DNA from: CAZMGD01 sp964565705
GTDB taxonomy: Bacteria > Actinomycetota > Acidimicrobiia > Acidimicrobiales > Ilumatobacteraceae
DNA: 28,283 nucleotides
Reading direction: 5' to 3'
Assembly (NCBI GenBank): GCA_964565705.1
Contig: CAZMGD010000052.1
Location: 1 to 28,283 of the forward strand
The translations under genes and the position numbers were made by a program. Below the pieces are notes generated by a model that saw only the letters and a program-made list of their open reading frames with translations, was not told where the DNA came from and made no database searches. Positions 1 through 7,478 of this stretch are shown piece after piece. How positions within the stretch are numbered: position 1 is the stretch's first letter; each line of letters begins with the position of its first letter.

Positions 1-211
1 GGAACGTGAAGTCCTTCCACTGCACCCGCACGTTCTGCGCCTTGATGGTGATGCCCCGCTCCCGCTCGAGGTCCATCGAGTCGAGGTACTGCTGGCGCAT
101 GTCGCGAGCGTCGACCGCACCCGTGATCTCGAGGATGCGATCGGACAGCGTCGACTTGCCGTGGTCGATGTGGGCGATGATCGAGAAGTTGCGGATGCGG
201 GCCAGATCCAT
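1..211 (-). CDS. lepA: Elongation factor 4 (LepA), N-terminal part only
   Basis: Translational GTPase that binds the ribosome and acts during translation or ribosome assembly. Only the first 70 codons are here; the gene runs off the left edge. Read on the minus strand, the G1 loop AHIDHGKSTL is at residues 13-22 and the switch region ERERGITIKAQN at 49-60, which is the LepA pattern rather than EF-G or TypA. I chose the ATG at 211 (MDLARIRNFS). An in-frame ATG at 220 adds three residues, but a TAGCCT -10-like hexamer at 228-223 would place the transcript start downstream of it. Divergent from rpsT, as in many actinobacteria. Identity is firm; the start is fairly sure. Confidence 0.93.
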   Translation of the reverse strand, partial: MDLARIRNFSIIAHIDHGKSTLSDRILEITGAVDARDMRQQYLDSMDLERERGITIKAQNVRVQWKDFTF

Positions 212-222
212 GGGAAACATGG

Positions 223-228
223 AGGCTA
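223..228 (-). promoter_or_regulatory. Putative -10 element of lepA
   Basis: TAGCCT on the minus strand fits the actinobacterial TANNNT -10 pattern. Counting 7 nt downstream puts the transcript start near 215, so the lepA mRNA would have a leader of only about 4 nt before the ATG at 211. No convincing -35 was seen. The same hexamer precedes rpsT and leuS in this window. Confidence 0.35.
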
Positions 229-237
229 CCGGGCACG

Positions 238-267
238 TTGGGGACCGGATCGGACCGCTGTTAGCCT
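238..267 (+). promoter_or_regulatory. Putative rpsT promoter
   Basis: TTGGGG at 238-243 and TAGCCT at 262-267 are separated by 18 nt and lie 54 nt upstream of the rpsT GTG, in the divergent lepA/rpsT gap. Spacing and hexamers resemble a housekeeping sigma promoter. Predicted start of transcription is near 274, leaving a leader that contains the AAGAGGT ribosome-binding site at 304-310. Confidence 0.42.
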
Positions 268-320
268 CTCCGGGCCGTTCATCTGCCGTGTCGCAGCGAA
301 GTCAAGAGGTCGAGCCAGCC

Positions 321-584
321 GTGGCCAACATCAAGAGCCAGAAGAAGCGCAACATCACCAACGCCAAGCGCGCCGAGCGCAACAAGGCGACGCGCAGCGA
401 GCTGAAGACCCGCGTCAAGAACGCGGTCAAGATTGCCGACACCGAGCAGGGCCCAGACGCCGCCCGCGCCGCGCAGAAGCGCATCGACAAGGCCGCGACC
501 AAGGGTGTCATCCACCCGAACAAGGCAGCCCGCACCAAGAGCCGCATGATGAAGAAGGCCAACGCGGTCGCTGCCAGCGCCTGA
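321..584 (+). CDS. rpsT: 30S ribosomal protein S20
   Basis: Small-subunit ribosomal protein that binds 16S rRNA early in 30S assembly. The product is 87 residues, normal for the family, with the characteristic start VANIKSQKKRN and the lysine/arginine-rich C-terminal helix (AARTKSRMMKKAN). The GTG at 321 is preceded by AAGAGGT at about 10 nt, and an upstream in-frame extension does not resemble S20. The gene sits alone on the plus strand between lepA and holA, an arrangement common in actinobacteria, and is followed by a strong hairpin. Confidence 0.97.
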   Translation: MANIKSQKKRNITNAKRAERNKATRSELKTRVKNAVKIADTEQGPDAARAAQKRIDKAATKGVIHPNKAARTKSRMMKKANAVAASA

Positions 585-605
585 ACGCACCAGATCTCAG
601 TCGGA

Positions 606-629
606 GGCCCGGCGCATCAGCGCCGGGCC
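606..629 (+). terminator. Hairpin terminator after rpsT
   Basis: Perfect 10-bp GC-rich stem (GGCCCGGCGC / GCGCCGGGCC) with loop ATCA, starting 21 nt after the rpsT stop and followed by TTCGCCGTTT, a weak T-rich tail. It lies between the convergent rpsT and holA ends and could stop transcription from both sides. Confidence 0.8.
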
Positions 630-638
630 TTCGCCGTT

Positions 639-1613
639 TCAGCGGCGGCGGGGCCCGCTGGGTGACAGCCTGGCCAGGCGGGCGACGAGGATCTCCATGA
701 CGAGCGACTCGGGCCAGTCCTTGGCGCCGCGGAGGTCGAGGTCGGCGGCGGCCAGCAGCTCGATCGCCCGCTGGACGCCCGTGCTGCCGAGGCGCTCGTA
801 CTGGCGCAGCACCTTGCCCGCCTGGAACCCCTTGATCCCGAGCAGTTCGCCGACGGCGCCCTCGCTCCGGGCGCCGGAGCCGTCGAGCCGCAGCAGCCGC
901 GTGTAGTGCGTGTGCAGGATCGCCATCAGCTGCAACGGGTGGCGATCGCCACTGCCCGTCATCCGCTGGAGCACCACCAGCGCGGCGCGCACGTCGCCGG
1001 CATCGATCGCATCGGTCAGATCCCACGGCGGCACCGACCCGGCCTCGCCGAGGAACGGCGACACCTCCTCGGCCGACAGCCGCCTGCCCTCCCCGTACGT
1101 GCTGGCCAGCGTTGCCAGCACGCCACTCAGCCGGCCGGCGTCCTCCCCCAGCCAGCCGGCGACGAGGTTGGCCGCGCCCTGGTCGAGACGGACCCCGGCG
1201 GCCGCCACGTGCTCGTCGATCCACTGGCCGCGGTCGCGCTTGGAGGTCGGTGCGCCCGTTGCTCGCACCGAGCCGCCGGCCGACCTCACCGCGTCGCCGA
1301 GCGACTTGGCCAGGCGTCCGCCGCCACCCACGAGCACGAGGTGGGTGGAGTCGAGGGGGTCGGCCAGGTAGCCGACGAGCGGCTTGACGTCGTCAGCGGT
1401 GAAGCGGCCCACGTCACGGGCGATGACCACCCGCGAGTCGGTGAGGAACGGCGGCGTCTGCGCCGCATCGATGACGACGTTCACATCGGACTCGGCCCCG
1501 ATGTCGTCGACCATCAGCGAGCGGTCACCGTCGCCGACCAGTTCGTGGACGAGCCCGTTGACGGCGTCGGCCAGCAGCGTCTCGTCCTCGCCGGTCACCA
1601 GGAACACACCCAT
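639..1613 (-). CDS. holA: DNA polymerase III delta subunit
   Basis: Subunit of the clamp loader that opens the beta sliding clamp at primed sites. The 324-residue product has the expected order: an N-terminal AAA-like domain beginning MGVFLVTGEDETLLADAV, a middle region with SVPPWDLTDAIDAGD near residue 215, and a C-terminal helical collar (LLGIKGFQAGKVLRQYERLG). The N-terminal P-loop is degenerate, as is usual for delta. I chose the ATG at 1613 because the in-frame sequence upstream is proline/arginine-rich and not part of the family. Placed between rpsT and comEC as in other actinobacteria. Confidence 0.93.
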   Translation of the reverse strand: MGVFLVTGEDETLLADAVNGLVHELVGDGDRSLMVDDIGAESDVNVVIDAAQTPPFLTDSRVVIARDVGRFTADDVKPLVGYLADPLDSTHLVLVGGGGRLAKSLGDAVRSAGGSVRATGAPTSKRDRGQWIDEHVAAAGVRLDQGAANLVAGWLGEDAGRLSGVLATLASTYGEGRRLSAEEVSPFLGEAGSVPPWDLTDAIDAGDVRAALVVLQRMTGSGDRHPLQLMAILHTHYTRLLRLDGSGARSEGAVGELLGIKGFQAGKVLRQYERLGSTGVQRAIELLAAADLDLRGAKDWPESLVMEILVARLARLSPSGPRRR

Positions 1614-1697
1614 GCGGGCGCCAGGTTGGCACACGGGTGCGCGCCGGGTCAGGTGGGGTTCGCCCGCCGGGGGCCGGCACGGCAAGGATCGGCGGCG

Positions 1698-2717
1698 ATG
1701 AAGGTCGACACGTCACTCCTCGGCGGCATGGCAACCGCCGGCACCGACGCCGCCGCCGCCGAGGCCGCCGGCTACGACGGGCTCTGGACGCTGGAAGGTC
1801 AGCACGACCCGTTCCTGCCACTGGTGCTCGCCGCCGAGCACACCGAGCGGATCGAGCTCGGCACGGCCATCGCCGTCGCCTTCGCCCGCAACCCGATGCT
1901 GCTCGCCAACATCGGCTGGGACCTCCAGGCGTTCTCGAAGGGGCGGCTCATCCTCGGCCTCGGCAGCCAGATCAAGCCCCACATCACCAAGCGGTTCTCG
2001 ATGCCGTGGAGCCACCCTGCGGCGCGAATGCGCGACCTGGTGCTCGCCACCCGGGCGATCTGGGATGCGTGGCTGACCGGTGGCCGCCTCGCCTACCGCG
2101 GCGAGTTCTACACGCACACGTTGATGACGCCGTTCTTCACCCCGCCGGCTGCCGAGGTGGAGGGGTTCGGGCCGCCCAGGATCTTCGTCGCCGGCGTCGG
2201 CGAGCTGATGAGCGAGGTCGCCGGCGAGGTCGCCGACGGCTTCCTCTGCCATCCACTGACGACGCAGCGCTACCTGCGCGAGGTGATCGTCCCGGCGCTG
2301 GAGCGGGGCCGGGCCACGGCCGGCAAGACGATGGACGGATTCGAGATCGTCGGGCCCAACTTCGTCGTCACCGGCACCGACGAGCGGGCGATGGCCGCGG
2401 CCGCGACCGGAACCCGGCGACAGATCGCGTTCTACGGGTCGACGCCCGCCTACTGGCCGGTGCTGGAGCTGCACGGCTGGAGCGCGCTCGGCCGGGAGCT
2501 GAACGCGCTGTCCAAGCGCGGCGAGTGGGCGGCGATGGGCGAGCTGATCGACGACGAGGTGCTCGCCACGATCGCCGTCGTCGCCGAGCCCGACCAGGTG
2601 GCGCCCCAACTGCACGCACGATTCGGTGACGTCGTGGACCGGATCAACCTCTACGACTCCTACCGCACCGACCCCGTGCTGCGTCTCGCGTTGCTGGAGG
2701 CGCTCAGCTCGCGCTGA
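1698..2717 (+). CDS. LLM-class F420-dependent oxidoreductase, MSMEG_2256-type
   Basis: Luciferase-like monooxygenase (TIM-barrel) family protein of 339 residues, expected to use coenzyme F420; the substrate is unknown. The sequence starts MKVDTSLLGG and contains the subfamily blocks WTLEGQHDPF (about 30-39), LGTAIAVAFARNP (about 53-65), LGLGSQIKPHI (about 87-97), RFSMPWSHPAARM and EVADGFLCHP, which I recall from the MSMEG_2256 group of F420 oxidoreductases. An AAGGA motif at 1684-1688 precedes the ATG. It lies as a single plus-strand gene between holA and comEC, and its 3' end overlaps the convergent comEC end by 58 bases. F420 use is family inference. Confidence 0.88.
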   Translation: MKVDTSLLGGMATAGTDAAAAEAAGYDGLWTLEGQHDPFLPLVLAAEHTERIELGTAIAVAFARNPMLLANIGWDLQAFSKGRLILGLGSQIKPHITKRFSMPWSHPAARMRDLVLATRAIWDAWLTGGRLAYRGEFYTHTLMTPFFTPPAAEVEGFGPPRIFVAGVGELMSEVAGEVADGFLCHPLTTQRYLREVIVPALERGRATAGKTMDGFEIVGPNFVVTGTDERAMAAAATGTRRQIAFYGSTPAYWPVLELHGWSALGRELNALSKRGEWAAMGELIDDEVLATIAVVAEPDQVAPQLHARFGDVVDRINLYDSYRTDPVLRLALLEALSSR

Positions 2718-4180
2718 GCCACGGCCGAGGTGCGGGCCGACACGTAGCGGCCGATGATCGCCGCGGCTCGGACGAGCAGCACGAGTCCGATCGCTGTCCA
2801 CCCAACCGCCGGCCACGGTCGCGGAGGCTCCAACCGTTGCCCCGCCCTGGCGACAGCGAGGATCCACGACGCGGCCAGGCGCACGGGTAGCCAGACCGCC
2901 GCCCACGGGCCCGGCAGGGCGCCGCTGACGAGTGCGAGGGGCAGCCCGACGACGGTCACGAACGCCGCGGCGGGCACGGCGAGGAGGTTGGCGGGTATGC
3001 CGACGAGTGGCGGCATCCCGAACACCGTCCACACCACCGGCGCGACCGCGAGTTGGGCGCCGAGGGTCACCGCCAGCGGGCGCCGCAACCACGGTGGTCC
3101 GCGCAGCAGTGCCTCCAGGCGGGGCGCGAACAGGACGAGACCGGCGGTCGCGGTGATCGACATCCACCAGCCCGGCGCGTGCACGACCATCGGGTCGATC
3201 AGGACCATCAGCATCACGGCGATCGACAGCAGCCGGATCGGCCGACGGTCGCTGCCCGTCGTGTAGGCGGTGACGGCGAGCGCCGCCATCCACGACGCCC
3301 GGAGAACGGACGGTTCGAAGCGGGTGACCGCGGCGAACCATCCGATCACCAGGAGCGACAGTGTCCACTGCGCCCAGGGACGCAGCCGCCGGCGCAGCGG
3401 ATGGAGGACCACCAGGACAAGTGCCACCTGCTGCCCGCTGACCGCGCTCAGGTGGGCGAGACCCGCCGCACGCATCGCGTCGACATCGGCGTCCGGGAGG
3501 AAGCGGTCGTCGCCGTACAGCACGGCGCGCGCCAGTTCACGTTCCGGTTCGGGCAGGTGCTCGGTGCCGTGCTCGAACAGGATCCGCACGCGGTTCACGG
3601 CCCGGACCAGTGGTGTTCCGTCGTCGGACCACTGGAGATCGTGCACGCGAACCTCCCCGACGATGTGGCGAACCGCGAGCCGGCGCGCCGTGCCCCACGC
3701 CGGGTACATCCGCCCGCCGTCGAGCCAGACCCCTTGACCGCCGCGCAGCCCGAGCGCGTCGGCAGCGAGCTGCCCGTCGAGCCACGCGACGTAGCGGGCA
3801 CCGTCGATCTGCAGCACGATCTCGGCGCGCACATCATCGCCGTCGAACGAGTTCACGGGACGGGGATCGCCGATCACCACGGCCCGACCGGTCCACGGCC
3901 CGGTCGGCACATCGTCGAACGCCCGCCACGCGGCGGCGGACAGGCCGGCGGCAACGCAGCAAGACGTGCACGCAGCGAGCATCCACCACCACCAGCGGTG
4001 ACGGAGGGCCGACCAGCAGGCGAGCAGCGCGAACGGCCCGATCGCGAGTGGCACTGGGCACAGCGCCCCGGCGACGGCGGCGGCGGCGATGCCGGCCGTC
4101 TGGCCGTCGGTCAGCGGGCGACGCCGATCACACCGGGGATGCCGGGGAGTCGAGCGGCCGAGGCCGTACCATCGTCGCAA
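2660..4180 (-). CDS. comEC: ComEC/Rec2-type DNA uptake channel, lacking the beta-lactamase-like domain
   Basis: Polytopic membrane protein of the competence type, thought to pass single-stranded DNA across the membrane. Visible parts: N-terminal hydrophobic helices, an OB-like segment (around GRAVVIGDPRPVNSFDGDD), then the competence domain with AGLAHLSAVSGQQVALV and several more helices. It ends about 30 residues after the last helix at SSNARRSTGSVR. The C-terminal metallo-beta-lactamase-like domain found in full-length ComEC (usually 700-800 residues) is absent, and the sequence beyond is occupied by the convergent oxidoreductase gene. The start is uncertain: there is no in-frame ATG in a sensible place. 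TTG at 4180 has GGGGGG about 10 nt upstream; TTG 4189 and CTG 4114 are alternatives. Confidence 0.82.
   Translation of the reverse strand: MRRWYGLGRSTPRHPRCDRRRPLTDGQTAGIAAAAVAGALCPVPLAIGPFALLACWSALRHRWWWWMLAACTSCCVAAGLSAAAWRAFDDVPTGPWTGRAVVIGDPRPVNSFDGDDVRAEIVLQIDGARYVAWLDGQLAADALGLRGGQGVWLDGGRMYPAWGTARRLAVRHIVGEVRVHDLQWSDDGTPLVRAVNRVRILFEHGTEHLPEPERELARAVLYGDDRFLPDADVDAMRAAGLAHLSAVSGQQVALVLVVLHPLRRRLRPWAQWTLSLLVIGWFAAVTRFEPSVLRASWMAALAVTAYTTGSDRRPIRLLSIAVMLMVLIDPMVVHAPGWWMSITATAGLVLFAPRLEALLRGPPWLRRPLAVTLGAQLAVAPVVWTVFGMPPLVGIPANLLAVPAAAFVTVVGLPLALVSGALPGPWAAVWLPVRLAASWILAVARAGQRLEPPRPWPAVGWTAIGLVLLVRAAAIIGRYVSARTSAVAQRELSASSNARRSTGSVR
4167..4172 (+). promoter_or_regulatory. Putative -10 for a leaderless membrane-protein mRNA
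   Basis: TACCAT lies exactly 7 nt before the ATG at 4180, with no ribosome-binding site in between. This is the spacing expected when transcription starts on the A of the start codon. Confidence 0.4.
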
Positions 4181-4614
4181 TGGTCTCAAACCCCCCGTTG
4201 CGGGTACCGGACGGGCTGACGAGCCACCGCCGGCGAGTACGCACCTGGGGCGCGCTCGCCGGGCTGGTACCACCCGGCATCCTCGCTGCCGCCGGCGCGC
4301 TCCTGCTGTGGAACAGCAGCAGCGCGGTCCGCGGCCTGACGGGGTTCGTGCTCCTCGTGTTCGGCGCGCCCGTGCTGCCGCTGCTCGGGGTGCCGGCCGA
4401 GGGAGGTTCGACCCGGTACCTCATCGCCGCCGTCACCAGCGTCGTGCTCTGGCTCGTCATCGGCTGGGTGGCCGGCCGGCGCGCCAGCCGGCTGCCGGTC
4501 GCCGGATGGGCGGAGTGGCGCCGCGAGTACTTCCCGCTCGCCATCGGCGTCTGGATCGGCGCCTCCGCGGCCTTGATCATCGCCGGGACGATGGTCGGCC
4601 TCGGCTCGTTCTGA
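4180..4614 (+). CDS. Small integral membrane protein of unknown function
   Basis: I do not recognise this 144-residue protein. It begins MVSNPPLRVPDG, then an arginine-rich stretch (SHRRRVRTW), and has four hydrophobic segments at roughly residues 30-50, 57-77, 87-107 and 121-143. A short basic loop (GRRASRLPVAGWAEWRREY) lies between the third and fourth. It sits on the plus strand between comEC and comEA, which are both on the minus strand. Its ATG abuts the proposed comEC start. No ribosome-binding site is visible, and a TACCAT box 7 nt upstream suggests a leaderless transcript. Codon use matches its neighbours, so I take it as a real gene. Confidence 0.72.
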   Translation: MVSNPPLRVPDGLTSHRRRVRTWGALAGLVPPGILAAAGALLLWNSSSAVRGLTGFVLLVFGAPVLPLLGVPAEGGSTRYLIAAVTSVVLWLVIGWVAGRRASRLPVAGWAEWRREYFPLAIGVWIGASAALIIAGTMVGLGSF

Positions 4615-4622
4615 GCTCCCGT

Positions 4623-5312
4623 TCACACCCGGATCAGCCCGTCGAGCGACGCCAACCGGGCCGGTCCGATCCCCGGCACGTCGAGCAGCGCCTCGACCGT
4701 GGCGTAGGGGCCGGCCTCCTCGCGGTGACGGACGATCGCGGCCGCGGTGACCGGACCGATGCCAGGCAGCGACTCGAGCTCTTCCTCGGTCGCCGCATTC
4801 AGGTCGATCGGCGCAGCGGAGGCTGCGGTCGCCGGCCCTGCGGCGGGGGCCGGACCGGTCGCCTCGCCGGCGTGCGGCACGTACACCTGCTGGCCGTCGA
4901 GGAGCGGCGCCGCCAGGTTCACGGCGTCCAGCACGGCATCGGCGCCCGCGCCACCCGCGGCCGCGATCCCGTCGGCCACCCGGGCACCGGCGGCGAGCTC
5001 GTAGACGCCGGGTACGGCGACCGCGCCGGCGACGTGCACGACGACGTGCGACGCTGCGGTGGTCGGCGGCACCTCGGTGATCGGGGCCTCGGCCATCGGC
5101 GGCACCGTCGGCGGCGACGCCTCGACCACCGTCGTCGCCGCGCCTTGTGCCGCCTGCGGTTCGGACGACCGCAGCAGCCAGAACGCCCCTGCGGCGACGC
5201 CGAGCACGGCGAGCGCCGAGCCGACGATCCGGCCGACACCCACCCAGCGGACCACGGCGACGGCGTGTTCGCCCACCGATCGACGCGGCTGCGGCCGCAT
5301 CAACTCCCCCAT
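4623..5312 (-). CDS. comEA: ComEA-type DNA-binding protein (SLBB plus helix-hairpin-helix)
   Basis: Membrane-anchored double-stranded-DNA receptor of the competence type. The 229 residues show a cytoplasmic start, one transmembrane helix at about 28-47, a Pro/Thr/Ala linker (50-88), an SLBB domain beginning HVVVHVAGAV at 89, an Ala/Pro linker, and a C-terminal helix-hairpin-helix pair: IDLNAATEEELESLPGIG (about 169-186) and LLDVPGIGPARLASLDGL (209-226). The ATG at 5312 is supported by GGAGG 6 nt upstream; a second ATG at 5300 is less well spaced. Faces the same way as comEC, with the small membrane gene between them on the other strand. Confidence 0.93.
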   Translation of the reverse strand: MGELMRPQPRRSVGEHAVAVVRWVGVGRIVGSALAVLGVAAGAFWLLRSSEPQAAQGAATTVVEASPPTVPPMAEAPITEVPPTTAASHVVVHVAGAVAVPGVYELAAGARVADGIAAAGGAGADAVLDAVNLAAPLLDGQQVYVPHAGEATGPAPAAGPATAASAAPIDLNAATEEELESLPGIGPVTAAAIVRHREEAGPYATVEALLDVPGIGPARLASLDGLIRV

Positions 5313-5371
5313 GTGGAGCCTCCATCCCGTCAGGCGCGCGAGCGCGCCACGCATCGGGGGAAGCTGTCGGG

Positions 5372-5377
5372 ATCCTA
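5372..5377 (-). promoter_or_regulatory. Possible -10 of comEA
   Basis: TAGGAT on the minus strand lies about 60 nt upstream of the comEA ATG and fits TANNNT. A TTGATC lies further up, but at 27 nt it is too far for a normal spacer. The rest of 5313-5480 holds only a 6-bp hairpin (5442-5459) and a copy of the AGCGAGCGCAGCGAGC motif. Confidence 0.25.
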
Positions 5378-5461
5378 CCCGGGCGGTCGGAGCAAGCGAC
5401 CTCCGATCAAGTTGTCCGAGTGAGAGCTCATTCGCTCCCACCGGCGCGCTCAGGCGCCGTC

Positions 5462-5477
5462 AGCGAGCGCAGCGAGC
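5462..5477 (+). repeat. Dispersed AGCGAGCGCAGCGAGC motif, copy near the thioredoxin gene end
   Basis: The 16-base motif AGCGAGCGCAGCGAGC lies 3 bases beyond the stop codon of the thioredoxin-TPR gene. The same 16 bases occur in the tandem repeat at 23032 and 23221, between the kinase and PAC2 genes, so this is a dispersed short repeat at gene borders. Confidence 0.6.
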
Positions 5478-5480
5478 CAC

Positions 5481-6188
5481 CTAGTACAGCCGGTTGGTCA
5501 GGGCTTTGCGGTACTTGGCGGTGCGGGGGTCGTCTGGGCCCATCAGCTCGAGGATGTCGACGTATCGCTGGCGGGCGTCGTCGTCCTCGCGGACCTGGTC
5601 GAGGAGGCCGGTCAGCGTCGCGTCGTGGTCGTCGTCGGGTTGCTCGGCGAGCCGGGCTGCCGCCGCGATCTTGCGGGTGATCTCCGTCTCGGGGATCCGC
5701 TCCAGCAGCGCGAGGGCCTCCTGCGAGCGGCGGCCGTCCACGTAGATCTGGGCGAGAGCGACGATCGCCTGCTCGTTGCCGGGTTCGATCTCGAGCGCCT
5801 TGGTGAGGCTCTCCTCGTCACCGGCAGCGATCAGGGCGGCCATCGCCTGCTCCTCCTCGCTCGGCAGCAGGCCGGACACGAACCTGTCGACCTCCTCCTT
5901 CGGGTAGGCGCCGACGAAGCCGTCGACCACCTGGCCGTCCTTGAGCGCGTAGACGGCCGGGATGCTCTGCACCCGGAAGGCCTGGGAGATCTGCGGGTTC
6001 TCGTCGACGTTGACCTTGACGAGCTCCACCTGGCCGCCCGTGGCGTCGATCGAGTCCTCGATGATCGGCCCGAGGGTTCTGCACGGTCCGCACCACGGCG
6101 CCCACAGATCCACCACCACGGGGTGCTGGAACGAGCGCTGGATCACATCGGATTCGAAGTTGGCGTCGGTGACGTCGATCGCGGCCAT
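5481..6188 (-). CDS. Thioredoxin-TPR fusion protein, CnoX/YbbN-like
   Basis: Probable redox co-chaperone or holdase. Of 235 residues, the first about 105 form a thioredoxin fold with active site WCGPC at 32-36 and cis-proline in SIPAV (P77). The remaining about 125 residues are TPR-like helices (around ALEIEPGNEQAIVALAQIYVD), ending DPRTAKYRKALTNRLY. This domain order is that of CnoX (YbbN); many actinobacterial members keep the CxxC. The ATG at 6188 is preceded at exactly 7 nt by TATCTT (6201-6196), suggesting a leaderless transcript; a TTG three codons upstream is less likely. It is 40 nt downstream of the amidohydrolase stop but probably has its own promoter. Confidence 0.9.
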   Translation of the reverse strand: MAAIDVTDANFESDVIQRSFQHPVVVDLWAPWCGPCRTLGPIIEDSIDATGGQVELVKVNVDENPQISQAFRVQSIPAVYALKDGQVVDGFVGAYPKEEVDRFVSGLLPSEEEQAMAALIAAGDEESLTKALEIEPGNEQAIVALAQIYVDGRRSQEALALLERIPETEITRKIAAAARLAEQPDDDHDATLTGLLDQVREDDDARQRYVDILELMGPDDPRTAKYRKALTNRLY

Positions 6189-6195
6189 GCGGATC

Positions 6196-6201
6196 AAGAT
6201 A
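6196..6201 (-). promoter_or_regulatory. Putative -10 for a leaderless thioredoxin-TPR mRNA
   Basis: TATCTT on the minus strand is followed by 7 nt (GATCCGC) and then the ATG at 6188. There is no ribosome-binding site. The arrangement matches leaderless actinobacterial promoters and separates this gene from the catabolic series upstream. Confidence 0.45.
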
Positions 6202-6228
6202 CCGGCGGCCCCAACGCGAGCCCGGTGC

Positions 6229-7452
6229 TCACACGCCGACCGGGCTGGGCAGGCTCAGACCGAGGAGGTCGATCGCGTTGCCGCGGGCGATCTTGTCGAT
6301 CAGGCGCTGGTCGAGGTGCCCGAACTGCTCGGCCGCGGCCTGGCGCGAGTTGGGCCAGGTGCCGTCCTGGTGCGGGTAGTCGGTCTCGAACACGACGTTG
6401 TCCTCGCCGACCCGGTCGAGCAACGCGATGCCGATCGGATCCTTGAAGAAGCAGCTGACGACGTTGCGGTAGTAGTACGTCGACGGCGGTTCCTGGATGA
6501 ACTGCTGCGAGTGGCTCCAGCCGCGATGCGTCTCCCACACGTCGTCACAGCGCTCGAGCACGTAGGGGATCCAGCCGATCTGGGCCTCGGCGAACATCAC
6601 CCGCAGCGCAGGGAAGCGAGCGAACACACCGGAGAACAGGTAGTCGGCGACGGCGCCGACGCTGTTGCCGAAGATGATCACCGCCTGCACGGCCTCGGGT
6701 GCGTCCGGCGAGGTCTGCGGCGTCTTCGTGCCCGAGCCGATGTGCATGCACACGACCGTGGCGGTCTCCTCGCACGCCCGGAAGAACGGGTCCCAGTAGC
6801 CGGAGTAGATGCTCGGCAGGCCGAGGTACGGCGGCAGCTCGCTGAACGCGACCGCGCGCACACCGCGGGCGGCGTTGCGCCGCACCTCCGCGGCGGCCAG
6901 CTCGGCGTCCCACAGCGGCACGAGGCACAGCGGGATGAGCCGCCCCTCACCCTCGGCGCACCACTCGTCGACGACGAAGTCGTTGAACGCCTCGACGCTG
7001 AGCTTGGCCAGCTCCTTGTCCTTGCCCCACAGGAAGATCTGCCCGCAGAAGCGCGGATAGTTGGGGAACGACATCTGGGCCTCGACGTGGTTGAGGTCCA
7101 TGTCCGCCAATCGCTCCTTCGGCCGCCAGCAGCCGGGGCGCATGTCGTCGAAGTTGATCGACGTCAGCGTGACCTCCTCCGCCGGGTAGCCGGCGGCCGC
7201 GATCAGGCGCTTCACGGAGTACGGCTTGTCCTCGTAGAACCACCACGCCACAGGCGGACCGTCCGTGCCGGGCTCCTCGATGTACATCGACCCGTCGAGC
7301 TTGGGCGTGCCCGCCGGCAGGTACTTCACGTGCGGGCCGATCTCCCGGTACTTCGCCGGCAGCCGCGACGACCAGACGTCGGGTGGCTCGACGAGGTGGG
7401 CGTCGAGATCGACGATCCAGGGGATCCGCTCGATGTGCTCGTGGTCGGTCAT
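6229..7452 (-). CDS. Amidohydrolase family metal-dependent hydrolase (Amidohydro_2, ACMSD-like)
   Basis: A 407-residue TIM-barrel hydrolase or decarboxylase of the amidohydrolase-2 family; the substrate is unknown. Visible signatures: the N-terminal DLDAHLVEPPDVW (about 15-27), where the usual metal-binding HxH is replaced by AHL; FSELPPYLGLPS; the mid-barrel CMHIGSGTKT; and the C-terminal ETDYPHQDGTWPNS, which carries the conserved Asp. AGGAGG stands 7 nt before the ATG at 7452, a very strong ribosome-binding site. It is the last gene of the catabolic series, 26 nt after the acyl-CoA dehydrogenase gene. Proteins of this kind often accompany actinobacterial steroid or aromatic-acid gene sets, which suggests C-C or C-N bond hydrolysis, but the reaction is not settled. 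Confidence 0.88.
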   Translation of the reverse strand: MTDHEHIERIPWIVDLDAHLVEPPDVWSSRLPAKYREIGPHVKYLPAGTPKLDGSMYIEEPGTDGPPVAWWFYEDKPYSVKRLIAAAGYPAEEVTLTSINFDDMRPGCWRPKERLADMDLNHVEAQMSFPNYPRFCGQIFLWGKDKELAKLSVEAFNDFVVDEWCAEGEGRLIPLCLVPLWDAELAAAEVRRNAARGVRAVAFSELPPYLGLPSIYSGYWDPFFRACEETATVVCMHIGSGTKTPQTSPDAPEAVQAVIIFGNSVGAVADYLFSGVFARFPALRVMFAEAQIGWIPYVLERCDDVWETHRGWSHSQQFIQEPPSTYYYRNVVSCFFKDPIGIALLDRVGEDNVVFETDYPHQDGTWPNSRQAAAEQFGHLDQRLIDKIARGNAIDLLGLSLPSPVGV

Positions 7453-7478
7453 GGGTCAACCTCCTGAACTGGGACGGG

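Noticed and set aside
906..1697. Extension of the F420 oxidoreductase upstream of 1698
   Set aside because: The open frame continues upstream only as antisense to holA, with composition unlike the family. The family start MKVDTSL and an AAGGA motif fix the ATG at 1698.
4181..4273. ATG at 4273 as the comEC start
   Set aside because: The extra 31 residues are Arg/Pro/Gly-rich with no hydrophobic segment and lie fully antisense to the plus-strand membrane-protein gene.
5442..5459. Terminator after the thioredoxin-TPR gene (CGGCGC / GCGCCG hairpin)
   Set aside because: Only a 6-bp stem with no T run; such stems arise often by chance at this GC content.
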